A stretch of DNA of 64,000 bases, taken from the NCBI GenBank assembly GCA_000314955.1, contig BAEM01000027.1, positions 60,339 to 124,338 of the forward strand, read 5' to 3'. This stretch comes from Paraglaciecola chathamensis S18K6 (GTDB taxonomy: Bacteria > Pseudomonadota > Gammaproteobacteria > Enterobacterales > Alteromonadaceae). Shown here piece after piece: positions 17,953 to 25,575 of this stretch. Position numbers and translations under genes: made by a program. Position 1 is the stretch's first letter, and the number at the start of each line of letters is the position of its first letter. The notes under the pieces are model-generated. The model was not told the origin of the DNA and ran no database searches. It saw nothing but the letters and a program-made list of their open reading frames with translations.

Positions 17953-18606
17953 ATGCTAGATTATCAAAAAGAGTTTATTGAATTTGCCTTGGGCCGTGGT
18001 GTGCTCAAATTCGGTGAATTCACTTTGAAATCGGGGCGTAAAAGCCCATATTTTTTCAATGCCGGTTTGTTTAATACTGGTCGCGATTTGGCTAAATTAG
18101 GCCAGTATTACGCTCAAGCCCTGCAGACGTCGAAAATTGACTACGACTTGTTGTTTGGCCCTGCATATAAAGGCATTCCTATTGCTACAACTACTGCGGT
18201 GGCATTGGCTGATAAGCACGACGTTGATAAGCCTTACTGCTTTAATCGCAAAGAAGCTAAAACCCATGGCGAAGGCGGAAATTTAGTCGGCAGTGCGTTG
18301 GTTGGCAAGGTCATGTTAGTGGACGACGTGATTACAGCGGGCACAGCCATACGTGAATCTATGGCGCTAATTGCTGCCCATGATGCAAGTTTAGCAGGCG
18401 TGTTGATTGCACTTGATCGTCAGGAAAAAGGCCAAGGCGAGCTGTCTGCGATCCAAGAAGTTGAGCGAGACTTCGCTACCAAGGTGGTGTCGATCGTTAG
18501 CTTAGCTGATTTAATTGAATACCTGCAGACACAGGTTGAGTCTCAACCTGAGTTGGCTGACCACTTAGCTAACATCAAGCAATACCGTGTTGATTATGGG
18601 ATCTGA
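17953..18606 (+). CDS. pyrE: Orotate phosphoribosyltransferase
   Basis: Converts orotate and PRPP to orotidine 5'-phosphate in pyrimidine synthesis. At 217 aa it is close to the E. coli enzyme (213 aa). Motifs include [21 protein letters not shown] (about 18-38), [27 protein letters not shown] and the PRPP-binding loop [17 protein letters not shown] (about 119-135). It follows rph, as in E. coli. No pyrE attenuator hairpin with a T tract is visible in the short rph-pyrE gap, unlike the enterobacterial arrangement. Confidence 0.97.
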   Translation: MLDYQKEFIEFALGRGVLKFGEFTLKSGRKSPYFFNAGLFNTGRDLAKLGQYYAQALQTSKIDYDLLFGPAYKGIPIATTTAVALADKHDVDKPYCFNRKEAKTHGEGGNLVGSALVGKVMLVDDVITAGTAIRESMALIAAHDASLAGVLIALDRQEKGQGELSAIQEVERDFATKVVSIVSLADLIEYLQTQVESQPELADHLANIKQYRVDYGI

Positions 18607-18859
18607 AGTGGCTACCGATGATTTTGACGCGGCCAATCATCAACTTGATGCGATCGGTCTTCGTTGTCCTGAGCCTGTGATGATGGTGCGTTTAAGTATT
18701 CGCAATATGCAACTAGGTGAGACATTAGCCATCAGTGCTGATGACCATTCTACAACGCGTGATATACCCAGCTTCTGTCGCTTTATGGGGCATACCCTAC
18801 TTGCGAGCGACGTTGTGGGTAAACCCTATCGTTACTTGATCCGCAAAGAGAACAGTTAG
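18596..18859 (+). CDS. tusA: TusA-like sulfurtransferase
   Basis: An 87-aa SirA/TusA-fold protein with the conserved [11 protein letters not shown] motif (about 23-33), whose cysteine carries the persulfide in sulfur relay for tRNA 2-thiolation and related pathways. The C-terminal YRYLIRK strand is also typical. The start at ATG 18596 overlaps the pyrE end by 11 bp; GTG 18587 and GTG 18608 are alternatives and the Shine-Dalgarno evidence does not decide between them. The overlap suggests translational coupling to pyrE. Which TusA paralogue this is cannot be told from the window. Confidence 0.87.
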   Translation: MGSEVATDDFDAANHQLDAIGLRCPEPVMMVRLSIRNMQLGETLAISADDHSTTRDIPSFCRFMGHTLLASDVVGKPYRYLIRKENS

Positions 18860-18906
18860 TTAGTACTTACACCGCCTCTAATTCCCACATAAATCTTAGT
18901 GGTAAA

Positions 18907-18936
18907 CAAGCCGCTGCATTAAACAGCGGCGGCTTG
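18907..18936. terminator. GC-rich hairpin between tusA and the small Fur operon
   Basis: GCCGCTG and CAGCGGC pair around a 7-nt loop, and flanking CAAG/CTTG extend the stem with a 3-nt bulge. It overlaps the end of the 59-aa minus-strand frame and lies 48 bp after tusA. No T tract follows, so it is a weak terminator candidate for both directions. Confidence 0.4.
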
Positions 18937-19098
18937 TAACAGAAGACGCATCAATATGCGTTTGCTACGGGTACAATCACAATGCAGCTCCTCTGCACAT
19001 ACGTAGTGCTCTGCTAACAGACGTTTAAGTACATCCACACGCAATTGAATGGGTACGAACTGCTCTTGTTCACGAGTCTTTGCGGCATGATTTTGCAT
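18919..19098 (-). CDS. Small basic protein (59 aa) in Fur-box operon
   Basis: A short frame with ATG at 19098 and GGTGA about 8 nt upstream, lying 20 bp after the stop of the 150-aa gene on the same strand, so very probably cotranscribed with it. The product has a charged N-terminal half (FVPIQLRVDVLKRLLAEHY) and an HxCxC cluster (ELHCDCTRSKR, about 37-47), then a hydrophobic helix (ILMRLLLQAAAV). I do not recognise a family. Position behind a Fur box suggests iron-limited expression; the HCDC residues could bind metal (inference). Confidence 0.6.
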   Translation of the reverse strand: MQNHAAKTREQEQFVPIQLRVDVLKRLLAEHYVCAEELHCDCTRSKRILMRLLLQAAAV

Positions 19099-19118
19099 AA
19101 TTTCACCGGATCAGAAGA

Positions 19119-19571
19119 TTAATGAAGTGCGTGTTCTTCGTTTGTCTGGCTGTGCATAAACTTCTGATGAAACCCTGCACCTAAGGCCAAAGACTTAATA
19201 CAATCGATCACGCAGCGTTGAAGCTTAGGTTGCTGGTAGCTCAAGGTTAGCTCGGGCTTTAAGCGCTTTTGTGCCTGATCGTATATGGCTAAACTAAGGG
19301 TTTTTTGTCCTAGCTTTTGCAGAGTGTCAGCCAATAAGACTGCGGTTGCGGTAAAGTCGACGACCTTTGAAGACGTTTGCCTATCAGCTTGAGACATCAC
19401 TATTTCAGCTGTTTCGTAAGCACAACCTAAATAGGGTAAAGCTTGCTGCCAAGCACCCTGATCACGATAGTATTGACCTGTGTCCTGAGTTTCACGCAGG
19501 TGTGTATGTGCGGCTATTGGATTAGTTGCTAACCACTGACGATGATTGGGGCATAGAAAATTATGTGACAT
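19119..19571 (-). CDS. Hypothetical protein (150 aa), probably Fur-regulated
   Basis: A soluble, helical protein without signal peptide. The segments YYRDQGAWQQALPYLGCAYETAEIVM (about 34-59) and LADTLQKLGQKTLSLAIYDQAQKRL (about 81-105) look like TPR-type helical pairs, but no named family was recognised. Cysteines and histidines occur at the N-terminus (CPNHRQW) and near the end (HQKFMHSQTNEEHALH). A 15-bp Fur box lies 43-57 bp upstream, overlapping a likely -35, so repression by Fe-Fur is expected. It leads a two-gene unit with the downstream 59-aa frame. Confidence 0.75.
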   Translation of the reverse strand: MSHNFLCPNHRQWLATNPIAAHTHLRETQDTGQYYRDQGAWQQALPYLGCAYETAEIVMSQADRQTSSKVVDFTATAVLLADTLQKLGQKTLSLAIYDQAQKRLKPELTLSYQQPKLQRCVIDCIKSLALGAGFHQKFMHSQTNEEHALH

Positions 19572-19613
19572 ATCGATTCTCTTGTTGAAAGCGTTTTATC
19601 AAATTAACGCAAA

Positions 19614-19628
19614 TGAGAATGATTATCA
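19614..19628 (-). promoter_or_regulatory. Fur box
   Basis: TGAGAATGATTATCA on the plus strand (TGATAATCATTCTCA on the gene strand) matches the 7-1-7 Fur consensus TGATAATNATTATCA at all but one of the defined positions. It overlaps a candidate -35 (TTGATA, plus 19626-19631) of the operon leading with the 150-aa protein. Confidence 0.8.
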
Positions 19629-19650
19629 ATTAATATTGTTAAGTTTATTA

Positions 19651-19690
19651 ACCTTTCTTGAGTAACCTATATTTTGCACTCAAGAAAGGT
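19651..19690. terminator. Perfect 13-bp hairpin between methyltransferase and Fur operon
   Basis: ACCTTTCTTGAGT (19651-19663) pairs with ACTCAAGAAAGGT (19678-19690) across a 14-nt loop. It lies 32 bp past the stop of the minus-strand methyltransferase-like gene, and its likely role is to end that transcript before the Fur promoter. The T-rich flank is on the plus side (CGGTTTTTCT), so minus-strand termination may be weak. Confidence 0.65.
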
Positions 19691-19721
19691 CGGTTTTTCT
19701 AATTTTTAGATATTTTTATTT

Positions 19722-20489
19722 TCAATCTGGCTTTTTGAATTTTAAGGTCCAGCGGTCTGTATTACCCGTTACGCTTTTAGCACCTACTTCGTATCTCAGT
19801 TCATCATCTTCTTTGTAATGTAAGTCGCTATAATCCACCAGCTCGAAACCAGCTTGTTGAATTTCATGGATCGCCATAACAGGATCAATTCTTCGACGGT
19901 TTGCGTTACTAGCCGGTTCATTGTGGCGTGCTGTGTGATCCACCACCGCATAGATACCACCGGGTTTTAGGGCAGCAAAGGCCACTTCATTCATTTTACG
20001 GCGACCTTGTTCATTAAAATTATGGTAGTTGCGAAACGTCAGCACCATATCCACATCACTTACACCGAGCGACTCAACATCAAGGGAGTAAAAACGCGCA
20101 CCCTCTTCGCGCCACAAACGTGCATCTTCAGCAGTTGTTTTAGCTTTCTCGAAACCGGGTTGACTGAATAACCTTTCAGCCACTCTACCGCTGCCGATAG
20201 CAGCATAATATTGCCCTTCATCAGCGACAACAGGTGCCAGTATTTTGGTGTACCAGCCACCGCCTGGAATAAGCTCCACAATACGCATATCAGGCTCTAG
20301 ACCAAAGAAGGATAGCGTTTCCAGGGGTTTACGGTTTTCGTCACGTTCGGTATCGCTCGTTTGACGTATGTCATTCGTCATAGCCGCTTGCACTTCTTCT
20401 TTTAAAGTTGATTCAGCAGAAAATGCAGATCCGCTAATCAATAAGCTAGTTGCTGTGAATATGGATAGCGTGCGGTTGGTCAAATTCAT
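19722..20489 (-). CDS. Exported class I SAM-methyltransferase-like protein
   Basis: This 255-aa protein starts at ATG 20489, where GGAG lies 7 nt upstream (an earlier ATG at 20501 is part of that Shine-Dalgarno region). It has a clear signal peptide (LTNRTLSIFTATSLLISGSAFSA, cleavage near residue 25). A Rossmann methyltransferase core follows: VELIPGGGWYTKILAPVV (motif I, about 71-88), VDMVLTFRNYHNF (motif IV region) and LKPGGIYAVVDHTAR (post-IV). It resembles the predicted methyltransferases of COG4798. Export of a SAM-dependent enzyme is odd, because SAM is not known to be supplied to the periplasm. It lies 33 bp downstream of an exported amidohydrolase on the same strand and is probably cotranscribed. 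Confidence 0.85.
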   Translation of the reverse strand: MNLTNRTLSIFTATSLLISGSAFSAESTLKEEVQAAMTNDIRQTSDTERDENRKPLETLSFFGLEPDMRIVELIPGGGWYTKILAPVVADEGQYYAAIGSGRVAERLFSQPGFEKAKTTAEDARLWREEGARFYSLDVESLGVSDVDMVLTFRNYHNFNEQGRRKMNEVAFAALKPGGIYAVVDHTARHNEPASNANRRRIDPVMAIHEIQQAGFELVDYSDLHYKEDDELRYEVGAKSVTGNTDRWTLKFKKPD

Positions 20490-20522
20490 AGGTTGCTCCA
20501 AAGTGGTTAAGGTTAAATTCAG

Positions 20523-21818
20523 TTATGCTTCTGGGGCTTTGTAAATCTTGCCGTTTTTCATTACAAAGGTGACGTGCTGCATCTGCTTAATGTCGTCAAG
20601 TGGATTTCCCTCGACCGCCACTAAATCAGCGAATTTTCCGGTTTCTACAGTGCCTAAACTATCAAGTTGGTTGATCAAGCTCGCACCATGATAGGTTGCG
20701 GCGCGAATAGCCTCGATGGGTTTCATACCCGCTTCAACCATAAGCACAAACTCTAAACCATTATCACCATGTGCTGACACACCTGAATCAGTACCAAAGG
20801 CAATTTTTACCCCAGCTTCATGAGCCTTAGATAAAGTTTGTAGGATAAGTGGGCCAATGGTGGCGGCTTTTGGCCTGACAAGCTCAGGAAAAAAACCGTC
20901 AATTTTGGCTTTTTCAGCTACCCAATTTCCGGCCATGACAGTGGGAACATAGTAGGTCTTGTGCTTTTTCATCAGCTTGAAGGTTTCTTTGTCCATGTAG
21001 GTGCCATGTTCAATAGAGGTCACGCCAGCTTTTATTGCGCGCTCCATGCCTTCTTTGCCGTGAGCATGAACGGCGATCGTCATGCCATAGTCTTTGGCGG
21101 TATCTACAATGGCTTGTAGCTCATCGTTCATAAACTGTGGATTTTGGCCACTCTTAGCGACTGATAACACGCCCCCTGTGGCGGTAATTTTTATCAAATC
21201 GGCCCCATCTTTGTAGCGCTGACGTACCGCTTTACGGGCTTGTGCTACACCGTTTATGACACCCTCATTTGGACCCGGATCACCCTGAATTTTCTTCGCA
21301 GTGCCGTTAGAGGGATCAGCATGACCCCCCGTAGTCGCAATAGATTTAGCTGCGGTAAAAATGCGAGGGCCCTCTACTATTCCTTTGTTGATGGCGTTGC
21401 GTAGGGCTACGGATTCATTGTAGCCATCTCCTAAATTACGGATCGTGGTAAAACCTGCAAGTAGTGTGCGTTTTGCGTATTGCACCCCTTTAATTGCATA
21501 GTCTGCCTCGTTAAGCGTAAAACGTTCCATATAGCTGGCTGGGCCGTTGTGTTGAGACGTAACATGGGTGTGCATGTCCATCAGGCCTGGCATTAAGGTA
21601 TGAGTTTTGAGGTCGAGTACCTCGTCTTGTTCGCCACCGGCAATATAACCTTGAAGAATTTCGCTGATTTTATCGCCCTCAACAACCACGGTTACTTCAC
21701 TCATGACCTTGTCTGAGTCTGCTGTAATGAGCTTACCGGCTTGAATATAAGTGGCTGCAACTGCTTGGGTGCATATCAGTGAAGCGATTAAGGCAGCGCT
21801 GGTAATCGAAACTCGCAT
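20523..21818 (-). CDS. Exported amidohydrolase (imidazolonepropionase/Xaa-Pro dipeptidase-like)
   Basis: A 431-aa amidohydrolase-superfamily enzyme with an N-terminal signal peptide ([20 protein letters not shown], cleavage near residue 22). Metal-site motifs run in order: MDMHTHV (about 79-85), the lysine-containing [13 protein letters not shown] (about 207-219), VAVHAHG, SIEHGT and FGTDSG. The pattern fits the branch that includes Sgx9260-type carboxypeptidases acting on N-blocked or proline-containing dipeptides, usually exported. It is the first gene of a pair with the methyltransferase-like protein. Substrate is inferred only at family level. Confidence 0.9.
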   Translation of the reverse strand: MRVSITSAALIASLICTQAVAATYIQAGKLITADSDKVMSEVTVVVEGDKISEILQGYIAGGEQDEVLDLKTHTLMPGLMDMHTHVTSQHNGPASYMERFTLNEADYAIKGVQYAKRTLLAGFTTIRNLGDGYNESVALRNAINKGIVEGPRIFTAAKSIATTGGHADPSNGTAKKIQGDPGPNEGVINGVAQARKAVRQRYKDGADLIKITATGGVLSVAKSGQNPQFMNDELQAIVDTAKDYGMTIAVHAHGKEGMERAIKAGVTSIEHGTYMDKETFKLMKKHKTYYVPTVMAGNWVAEKAKIDGFFPELVRPKAATIGPLILQTLSKAHEAGVKIAFGTDSGVSAHGDNGLEFVLMVEAGMKPIEAIRAATYHGASLINQLDSLGTVETGKFADLVAVEGNPLDDIKQMQHVTFVMKNGKIYKAPEA

Positions 21819-21988
21819 AGTATTGTTCTCGTTTTAGCTAGTGAGCATTCAGATTAGGGGAATTAGCTCAGCAGGTCAAAACGATACCGCGCACTAAATG
21901 TTAACGAAATGTATCGTCAGTAAAGTATTCACAACACAATGATTTTTATCGACAAAAGTTAACTGGAAGGGATGAAAATGTAGGATGA

Positions 21989-22513
21989 CTATAACTTACC
22001 TAAACAAAAGCGGTAGTCACCGCTGTTGATATACACAGCGTCACCTTCTTGTTCGGCTTGCTCTATCAGTTGGTAGTAAACATTTTGATGCAGTCGCGCC
22101 CACAAATTTCGCCTTACATTGATATATGGCAAGGCGAGGTTATTTTGGCTGTCGTTTTTTAACTCTACCGGGTTTTCTGCACTAACAATAATTTGTTCAT
22201 CAGTTTGAGTGGTAAACACCAGCAAATCACCTTGCTGCTCCCACTGAGTAATGACATAGGGCACGTCTTCTACGGTGATGCCAAGTTTTTCCACTGGCGT
22301 CACCAAGAAATACGCTTCACCTTCTTTTTTTAACACGCGAGCAAATAACTTTACTAAGGCCTTTCGGCCAATTGGCGTGCCCATATAGAACCAACTGCCA
22401 TCATGTTTAATGACAAGCTCCATGTCGCCGCAAAAGTCTGGGTTCCACTTATCTACAGGAGGCAGCTTGCCTTGTTGGTCGCCAAGCTGCTTTTGTAGTG
22501 TTGCTAAGTCCAT
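21989..22513 (-). CDS. DUF1285 family protein
   Basis: A 174-aa cytosolic protein matching DUF1285: CGDMELVIKHDGSWFYMGTPIGRKALVKLFARVLKKEGEAYFL is summarised by its key parts CGDMELVI, DGSWFYMGTPI and KLFARVLKKEG (about 29-62), followed by VTPVEKLGI and a C-terminal YRFCLGKL. Function is unknown; structures of the family show a small two-domain fold. It lies 11 bp after the DUF3014 gene and is probably in one operon with it, a pairing seen in related bacteria. Confidence 0.87.
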   Translation of the reverse strand: MDLATLQKQLGDQQGKLPPVDKWNPDFCGDMELVIKHDGSWFYMGTPIGRKALVKLFARVLKKEGEAYFLVTPVEKLGITVEDVPYVITQWEQQGDLLVFTTQTDEQIIVSAENPVELKNDSQNNLALPYINVRRNLWARLHQNVYYQLIEQAEQEGDAVYINSGDYRFCLGKL

Positions 22514-22524
22514 ATTGTTCTCGG

Positions 22525-23364
22525 TTACTCTTGATCAGCGGCGATAGCCGTTCTGAGTTCACGTAATTTCGCTTTAATACGACGCATGTTCTCAGGACCT
22601 GTGCGCAGCAATTGTTTTTGCGGTGCGGCCAAAGCCTCTAAGCGTTGATCTTTGAACTTAAACATTACGCTGTCGGTGTAAACTTCTACAGGCATGGGGA
22701 CTTCAGGCGTATCTAGTAACAAGTCTATGGCATCGATCAAGGTTTCGTCGAAATCTTGTCCTGGGCTGCTTATTTCGGCAAAAATCTCATTGATTGCGGG
22801 TTTATATTCCTGATAAAGCTGTTCTAAAGATTCAGGATCGAGCGACTCTAAAACATCAACGTAAGGGGTGTAACGTTTGTAGCTGGCAGGATCTATCCAC
22901 TCTTTATCGGCTTGCTGAAAGGTACGAAACGTTTGGTCAGGTTTCGCTAGCACTTGATGGTTAGCAGGTAATTCTTCATCAGCTAAGTTGTTGGTAGTGA
23001 TCACAAAGCGTTGCAATAAATCGTCATTGACCAACAAGCGAGCAAGCTCACCGTAATCTGACAACTTAAGCAATTCTGTTTTGACCGCACCGTCACTGGT
23101 ATCTACTGGCTCTGGTTCAGGAATGGGTTCTGGCTCAACTTCGGGCTCAGGCATTACCTCTGGTTCTTCTTCCATAGGTTCTTCTTCTGGCATAGGCAGT
23201 GGCTCAACCTCAGGAATGGTTGTCACTGGCACATCCACCGGCGGAACTGGCTCTATGGGTTTATCAGCAGGCCAAAAAAGTACCGCGCCAATGATCACGA
23301 TTAGCACAACAGCTATCGCTACATACGGCACTAGTGATTTACTTTTAACGTCTTCTTCACTCAT
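22525..23364 (-). CDS. DUF3014 family membrane-anchored protein
   Basis: A 279-aa protein with one N-terminal membrane segment (LVPYVAIAVVLIVIIGAVLFW, about 11-31), then a low-complexity Pro/Glu-rich linker (about 35-95, with repeats of EPEPxPEPE type), then the globular DUF3014 domain (about 95-279; FVITTNNLADEELPANHQVL, RYTPYVDVLESLD). Topology suggests a periplasmic domain on a rigid spacer. Function unknown. It leads the pair with the DUF1285 gene. Confidence 0.87.
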   Translation of the reverse strand: MSEEDVKSKSLVPYVAIAVVLIVIIGAVLFWPADKPIEPVPPVDVPVTTIPEVEPLPMPEEEPMEEEPEVMPEPEVEPEPIPEPEPVDTSDGAVKTELLKLSDYGELARLLVNDDLLQRFVITTNNLADEELPANHQVLAKPDQTFRTFQQADKEWIDPASYKRYTPYVDVLESLDPESLEQLYQEYKPAINEIFAEISSPGQDFDETLIDAIDLLLDTPEVPMPVEVYTDSVMFKFKDQRLEALAAPQKQLLRTGPENMRRIKAKLRELRTAIAADQE

Positions 23365-23671
23365 AAAAACTCCTTTAGAGGCATTAACATGGTCCGAAAC
23401 TGTGAATGTACCTGTTTACTACTTTGTTGAGAGTACTTCGCTTTCTACTCGCTAACTTATAGTGTTGTGATAAAAGATCAATCTATCAAGGGCATATATC
23501 TCAAATCATTGCATTTAATATGACAGATGGCACCGACCAAAATTCAATTTTTATATTAGGTTCACGCGCTAATAAATAGTAACTTTGTTAATAAAATGTT
23601 GCTAACAAGCGTTGAACGTCTTAATTTAGAGGAGTAATAGTCGAGAAATGTTTGTTTAAGGCAACACTGAA
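23365..23671. other. Divergent intergenic region
   Basis: About 300 bp between the DUF3014 gene and the sterol-desaturase-like gene, AT-rich and presumably carrying both promoters. No convincing operator or small gene was seen. Confidence 0.5.
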
Positions 23672-24919
23672 ATGAGCTACATAATTTACGCAATACCGTT
23701 TTTCTTTTTGTTAATCGCATTAGAGCTATTAGCTGAGTACGTTAGAAAAACTGACTACTATCGTACTAATGACGCGATTAACAGCTTAACTGCGGGGGTG
23801 CTAAGCCGTATGTTTGGCATTCTAAAAGCGCTGGTGCCTTTCACGCTATACATCATGCTGTACGACAATTATGCCCTTTTTAGTTTGGGGGATAGCATTT
23901 GGCTGGGGCTGCTGGCATTTGTACTCTATGACTTTTGTTACTACTGGAACCATAGGTTTGGGCATGAGATGAGTATTTTATGGGCAGCCCATGTGGTGCA
24001 TCACTCAAGTGAAGAATACAATTTAACCACTGCTCTGCGACAAACAAGTGGCAGCTTTTTAAGTTGGATATTCTATCTTCCATTAGCTTTTCTCGGTGTA
24101 GACCCTTTACTGCTGCTCAGTGTAGGTTCGCTTAACCTAATCTATCAGTTTTGGGTTCATACTCGCCACATCGGTCGGTTGGGTTGGTTGGAGTGGGTAT
24201 TTGTCACCCCCTCTAACCACAGAGCGCACCATGCACAAAATCAAATTTACATTGACCGAAATTACGGTGGTGTTTTTATTATTTGGGATCGTCTGTTTGG
24301 CTCATTTCAGGATGAACTAGATGCCGAGCCACCGATTTATGGCATTCGTAAAGCATTACATAGTTGGAACCCGATTTACGCCAATACCCATGTATATCAA
24401 CAGTTGATTAAAGACAGTTGGCGCACCAAGGCATGGTCTGACAAATTCAAGGTCTGGTTTGGTAAAACAGGCTGGCGCCCAGCAGACATGGAGCGAGACT
24501 ACCCTTTAGGGCGAGTGGATCTAACCCGTTTTGAGAAGTTTGATATACCTCTTTCAACGCTGCGCAAAGTGTATGGGTTAATCCAGCACGGACTCACCAC
24601 CTTTATTGGTTTAGTTTTTTTACTCAACATCACGCAGTTGGCTGTGTTACAGCAAATACTGGTTATTGCATGGGTGGTTTATGCCAGCGTTGCAGTGGGC
24701 GAGATATTATCCTTAAAACTCCTAGGCTGGTGGCTAGAGATAGTGAAGTACCTTTTCGTGTTCGCTGCTGTCATGACGCAACCTGTACCCATGTGGCTGA
24801 ATCTGACATTGGTAGCTTTTGCGCTGGTTAGTGCAATGATGTGGCCGAGTTTGAGGAAAGAACACGTCCGCCACGCAAAGCCCGAGAAAAATGAGGAAAA
24901 TATAGCAATTACCAGTTGA
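23672..24919 (+). CDS. Sterol desaturase/fatty acid hydroxylase family protein
   Basis: A 415-aa integral membrane protein with the di-iron histidine boxes of the fatty acid hydroxylase superfamily: HRFGHE (about 94-99), HVVHHSSEEYN (about 107-117) and HRAHHAQN (about 183-190), with a further histidine at HTRH (about 163-166). Hydrophobic segments occur at about 3-20, 42-60, 74-92 and 120-155, and a C-terminal hydrophobic region (about 310-395) extends beyond the usual catalytic core. Members hydroxylate or desaturate lipids, such as sterols, carotenoids or alkylglycerols; the substrate is unknown. It stands alone. Confidence 0.9.
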   Translation: MSYIIYAIPFFFLLIALELLAEYVRKTDYYRTNDAINSLTAGVLSRMFGILKALVPFTLYIMLYDNYALFSLGDSIWLGLLAFVLYDFCYYWNHRFGHEMSILWAAHVVHHSSEEYNLTTALRQTSGSFLSWIFYLPLAFLGVDPLLLLSVGSLNLIYQFWVHTRHIGRLGWLEWVFVTPSNHRAHHAQNQIYIDRNYGGVFIIWDRLFGSFQDELDAEPPIYGIRKALHSWNPIYANTHVYQQLIKDSWRTKAWSDKFKVWFGKTGWRPADMERDYPLGRVDLTRFEKFDIPLSTLRKVYGLIQHGLTTFIGLVFLLNITQLAVLQQILVIAWVVYASVAVGEILSLKLLGWWLEIVKYLFVFAAVMTQPVPMWLNLTLVAFALVSAMMWPSLRKEHVRHAKPEKNEENIAITS

Positions 24920-25003
24920 TCCACGCATAAAACTTGTCAGTAAACATAGGCACGGTGGGAATTTACCTACCTAAGTAAGTCACTAACGTGGAATGATATA
25001 ACT

Positions 25004-25312
25004 ATGTTTACCTACGAGTTGCAGAGCGTTACAACACAAAAACCTGATATAGAAGTGGTGACAGTTGAGTCGCATGAAATGAGTCTGTACATACTGAGAT
25101 TGACCATAGCGGGTCGACAAGGTGTGGTCTTTGACAAGCAGACCAAAAGACCTGCCGTGTTTAGAAGTACCGAACATATTCGTGAGGTTTTAAGTGAATG
25201 TAACGTCGCTTATGCAGAGCTAATTCACTTGTCACCTTATGACGAGATGATTGGCAACGGCAAGTCAGAGCGCGCTATGGTGTTGCCGCTTTTTATCTCG
25301 CCAATTGAATAA
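25004..25312 (+). CDS. DUF6482-like protein
   Basis: A 102-aa soluble protein. The order of segments MSLYILRLTIAGRQG, VVFDKQTKRPAVFRSTEHIREVL and ELIHLSPYDEMIG resembles DUF6482, a small family common in Pseudomonas and marine gammaproteobacteria, with no assigned function. This match is from memory of the pattern and not a search. It is followed on the opposite strand by the FNR-linked small membrane protein gene. Confidence 0.65.
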   Translation: MFTYELQSVTTQKPDIEVVTVESHEMSLYILRLTIAGRQGVVFDKQTKRPAVFRSTEHIREVLSECNVAYAELIHLSPYDEMIGNGKSERAMVLPLFISPIE

Positions 25313-25327
25313 CAATTTTCACTGGGC

Positions 25328-25450
25328 CTAGCGATTCTCAATCGTATTATGCACGAACAAATAGGCGTAATAGCAGCATAAGGCGACGACAATGCCTATA
25401 CCAAGAATTGAGCCCCACGCGACGGGATCTGTCAGTATTAAAGCCATCAT
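25328..25450 (-). CDS. Small single-pass membrane protein (40 aa), FNR-box linked
   Basis: A 40-codon frame with tandem ATG codons at 25448 and 25445 ends, preceded by a strong AGAGGAAA ribosome-binding site about 8 nt upstream. The product has a short N-terminus (MMALILTDPVAWG), one hydrophobic helix (SILGIGIVVALCCYYAYLF, about 14-32) and a polar tail (VHNTIENR). It has its own promoter region with a perfect FNR half-site dyad 61-74 bp upstream of the start codon. No family is recognised; it is not CydX by sequence. Probably a regulatory or stabilising subunit of a membrane complex used at low oxygen (inference). Confidence 0.72.
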   Translation of the reverse strand: MMALILTDPVAWGSILGIGIVVALCCYYAYLFVHNTIENR

Positions 25451-25470
25451 AATTGGTTTCCTCTGAGTTA

Positions 25471-25497
25471 GTTTTCGCTTTTAAGGTTAGCGAAAAC
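25471..25497. repeat. Inverted repeat in the small-protein leader
   Basis: GTTTTCGCT (25471-25479) and AGCGAAAAC (25489-25497) form a 9-bp inverted repeat with a 9-nt loop between the FNR box and the small gene's ribosome-binding site. It spans the predicted -10 and transcription start, so it may be an operator for another regulator. Confidence 0.45.
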
Positions 25498-25510
25498 CTC
25501 TGAGGGCAAT

Positions 25511-25524
25511 TTGATCTGGATCAA
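25511..25524 (-). promoter_or_regulatory. FNR box
   Basis: TTGATCTGGATCAA is a perfect match to the FNR consensus TTGATNNNNATCAA. Its centre at 25517.5 would place a class II start site near 25476, with TAACCT (25484-25489 on the minus strand) as the -10, ahead of the 40-aa gene. No other gene start lies within reach on the minus strand. Confidence 0.8.
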
Positions 25525-25575
25525 TTAAGCTGTGAGAATCGGTCTTTATTAACTTCATATAATTTCAGTTAGGTT

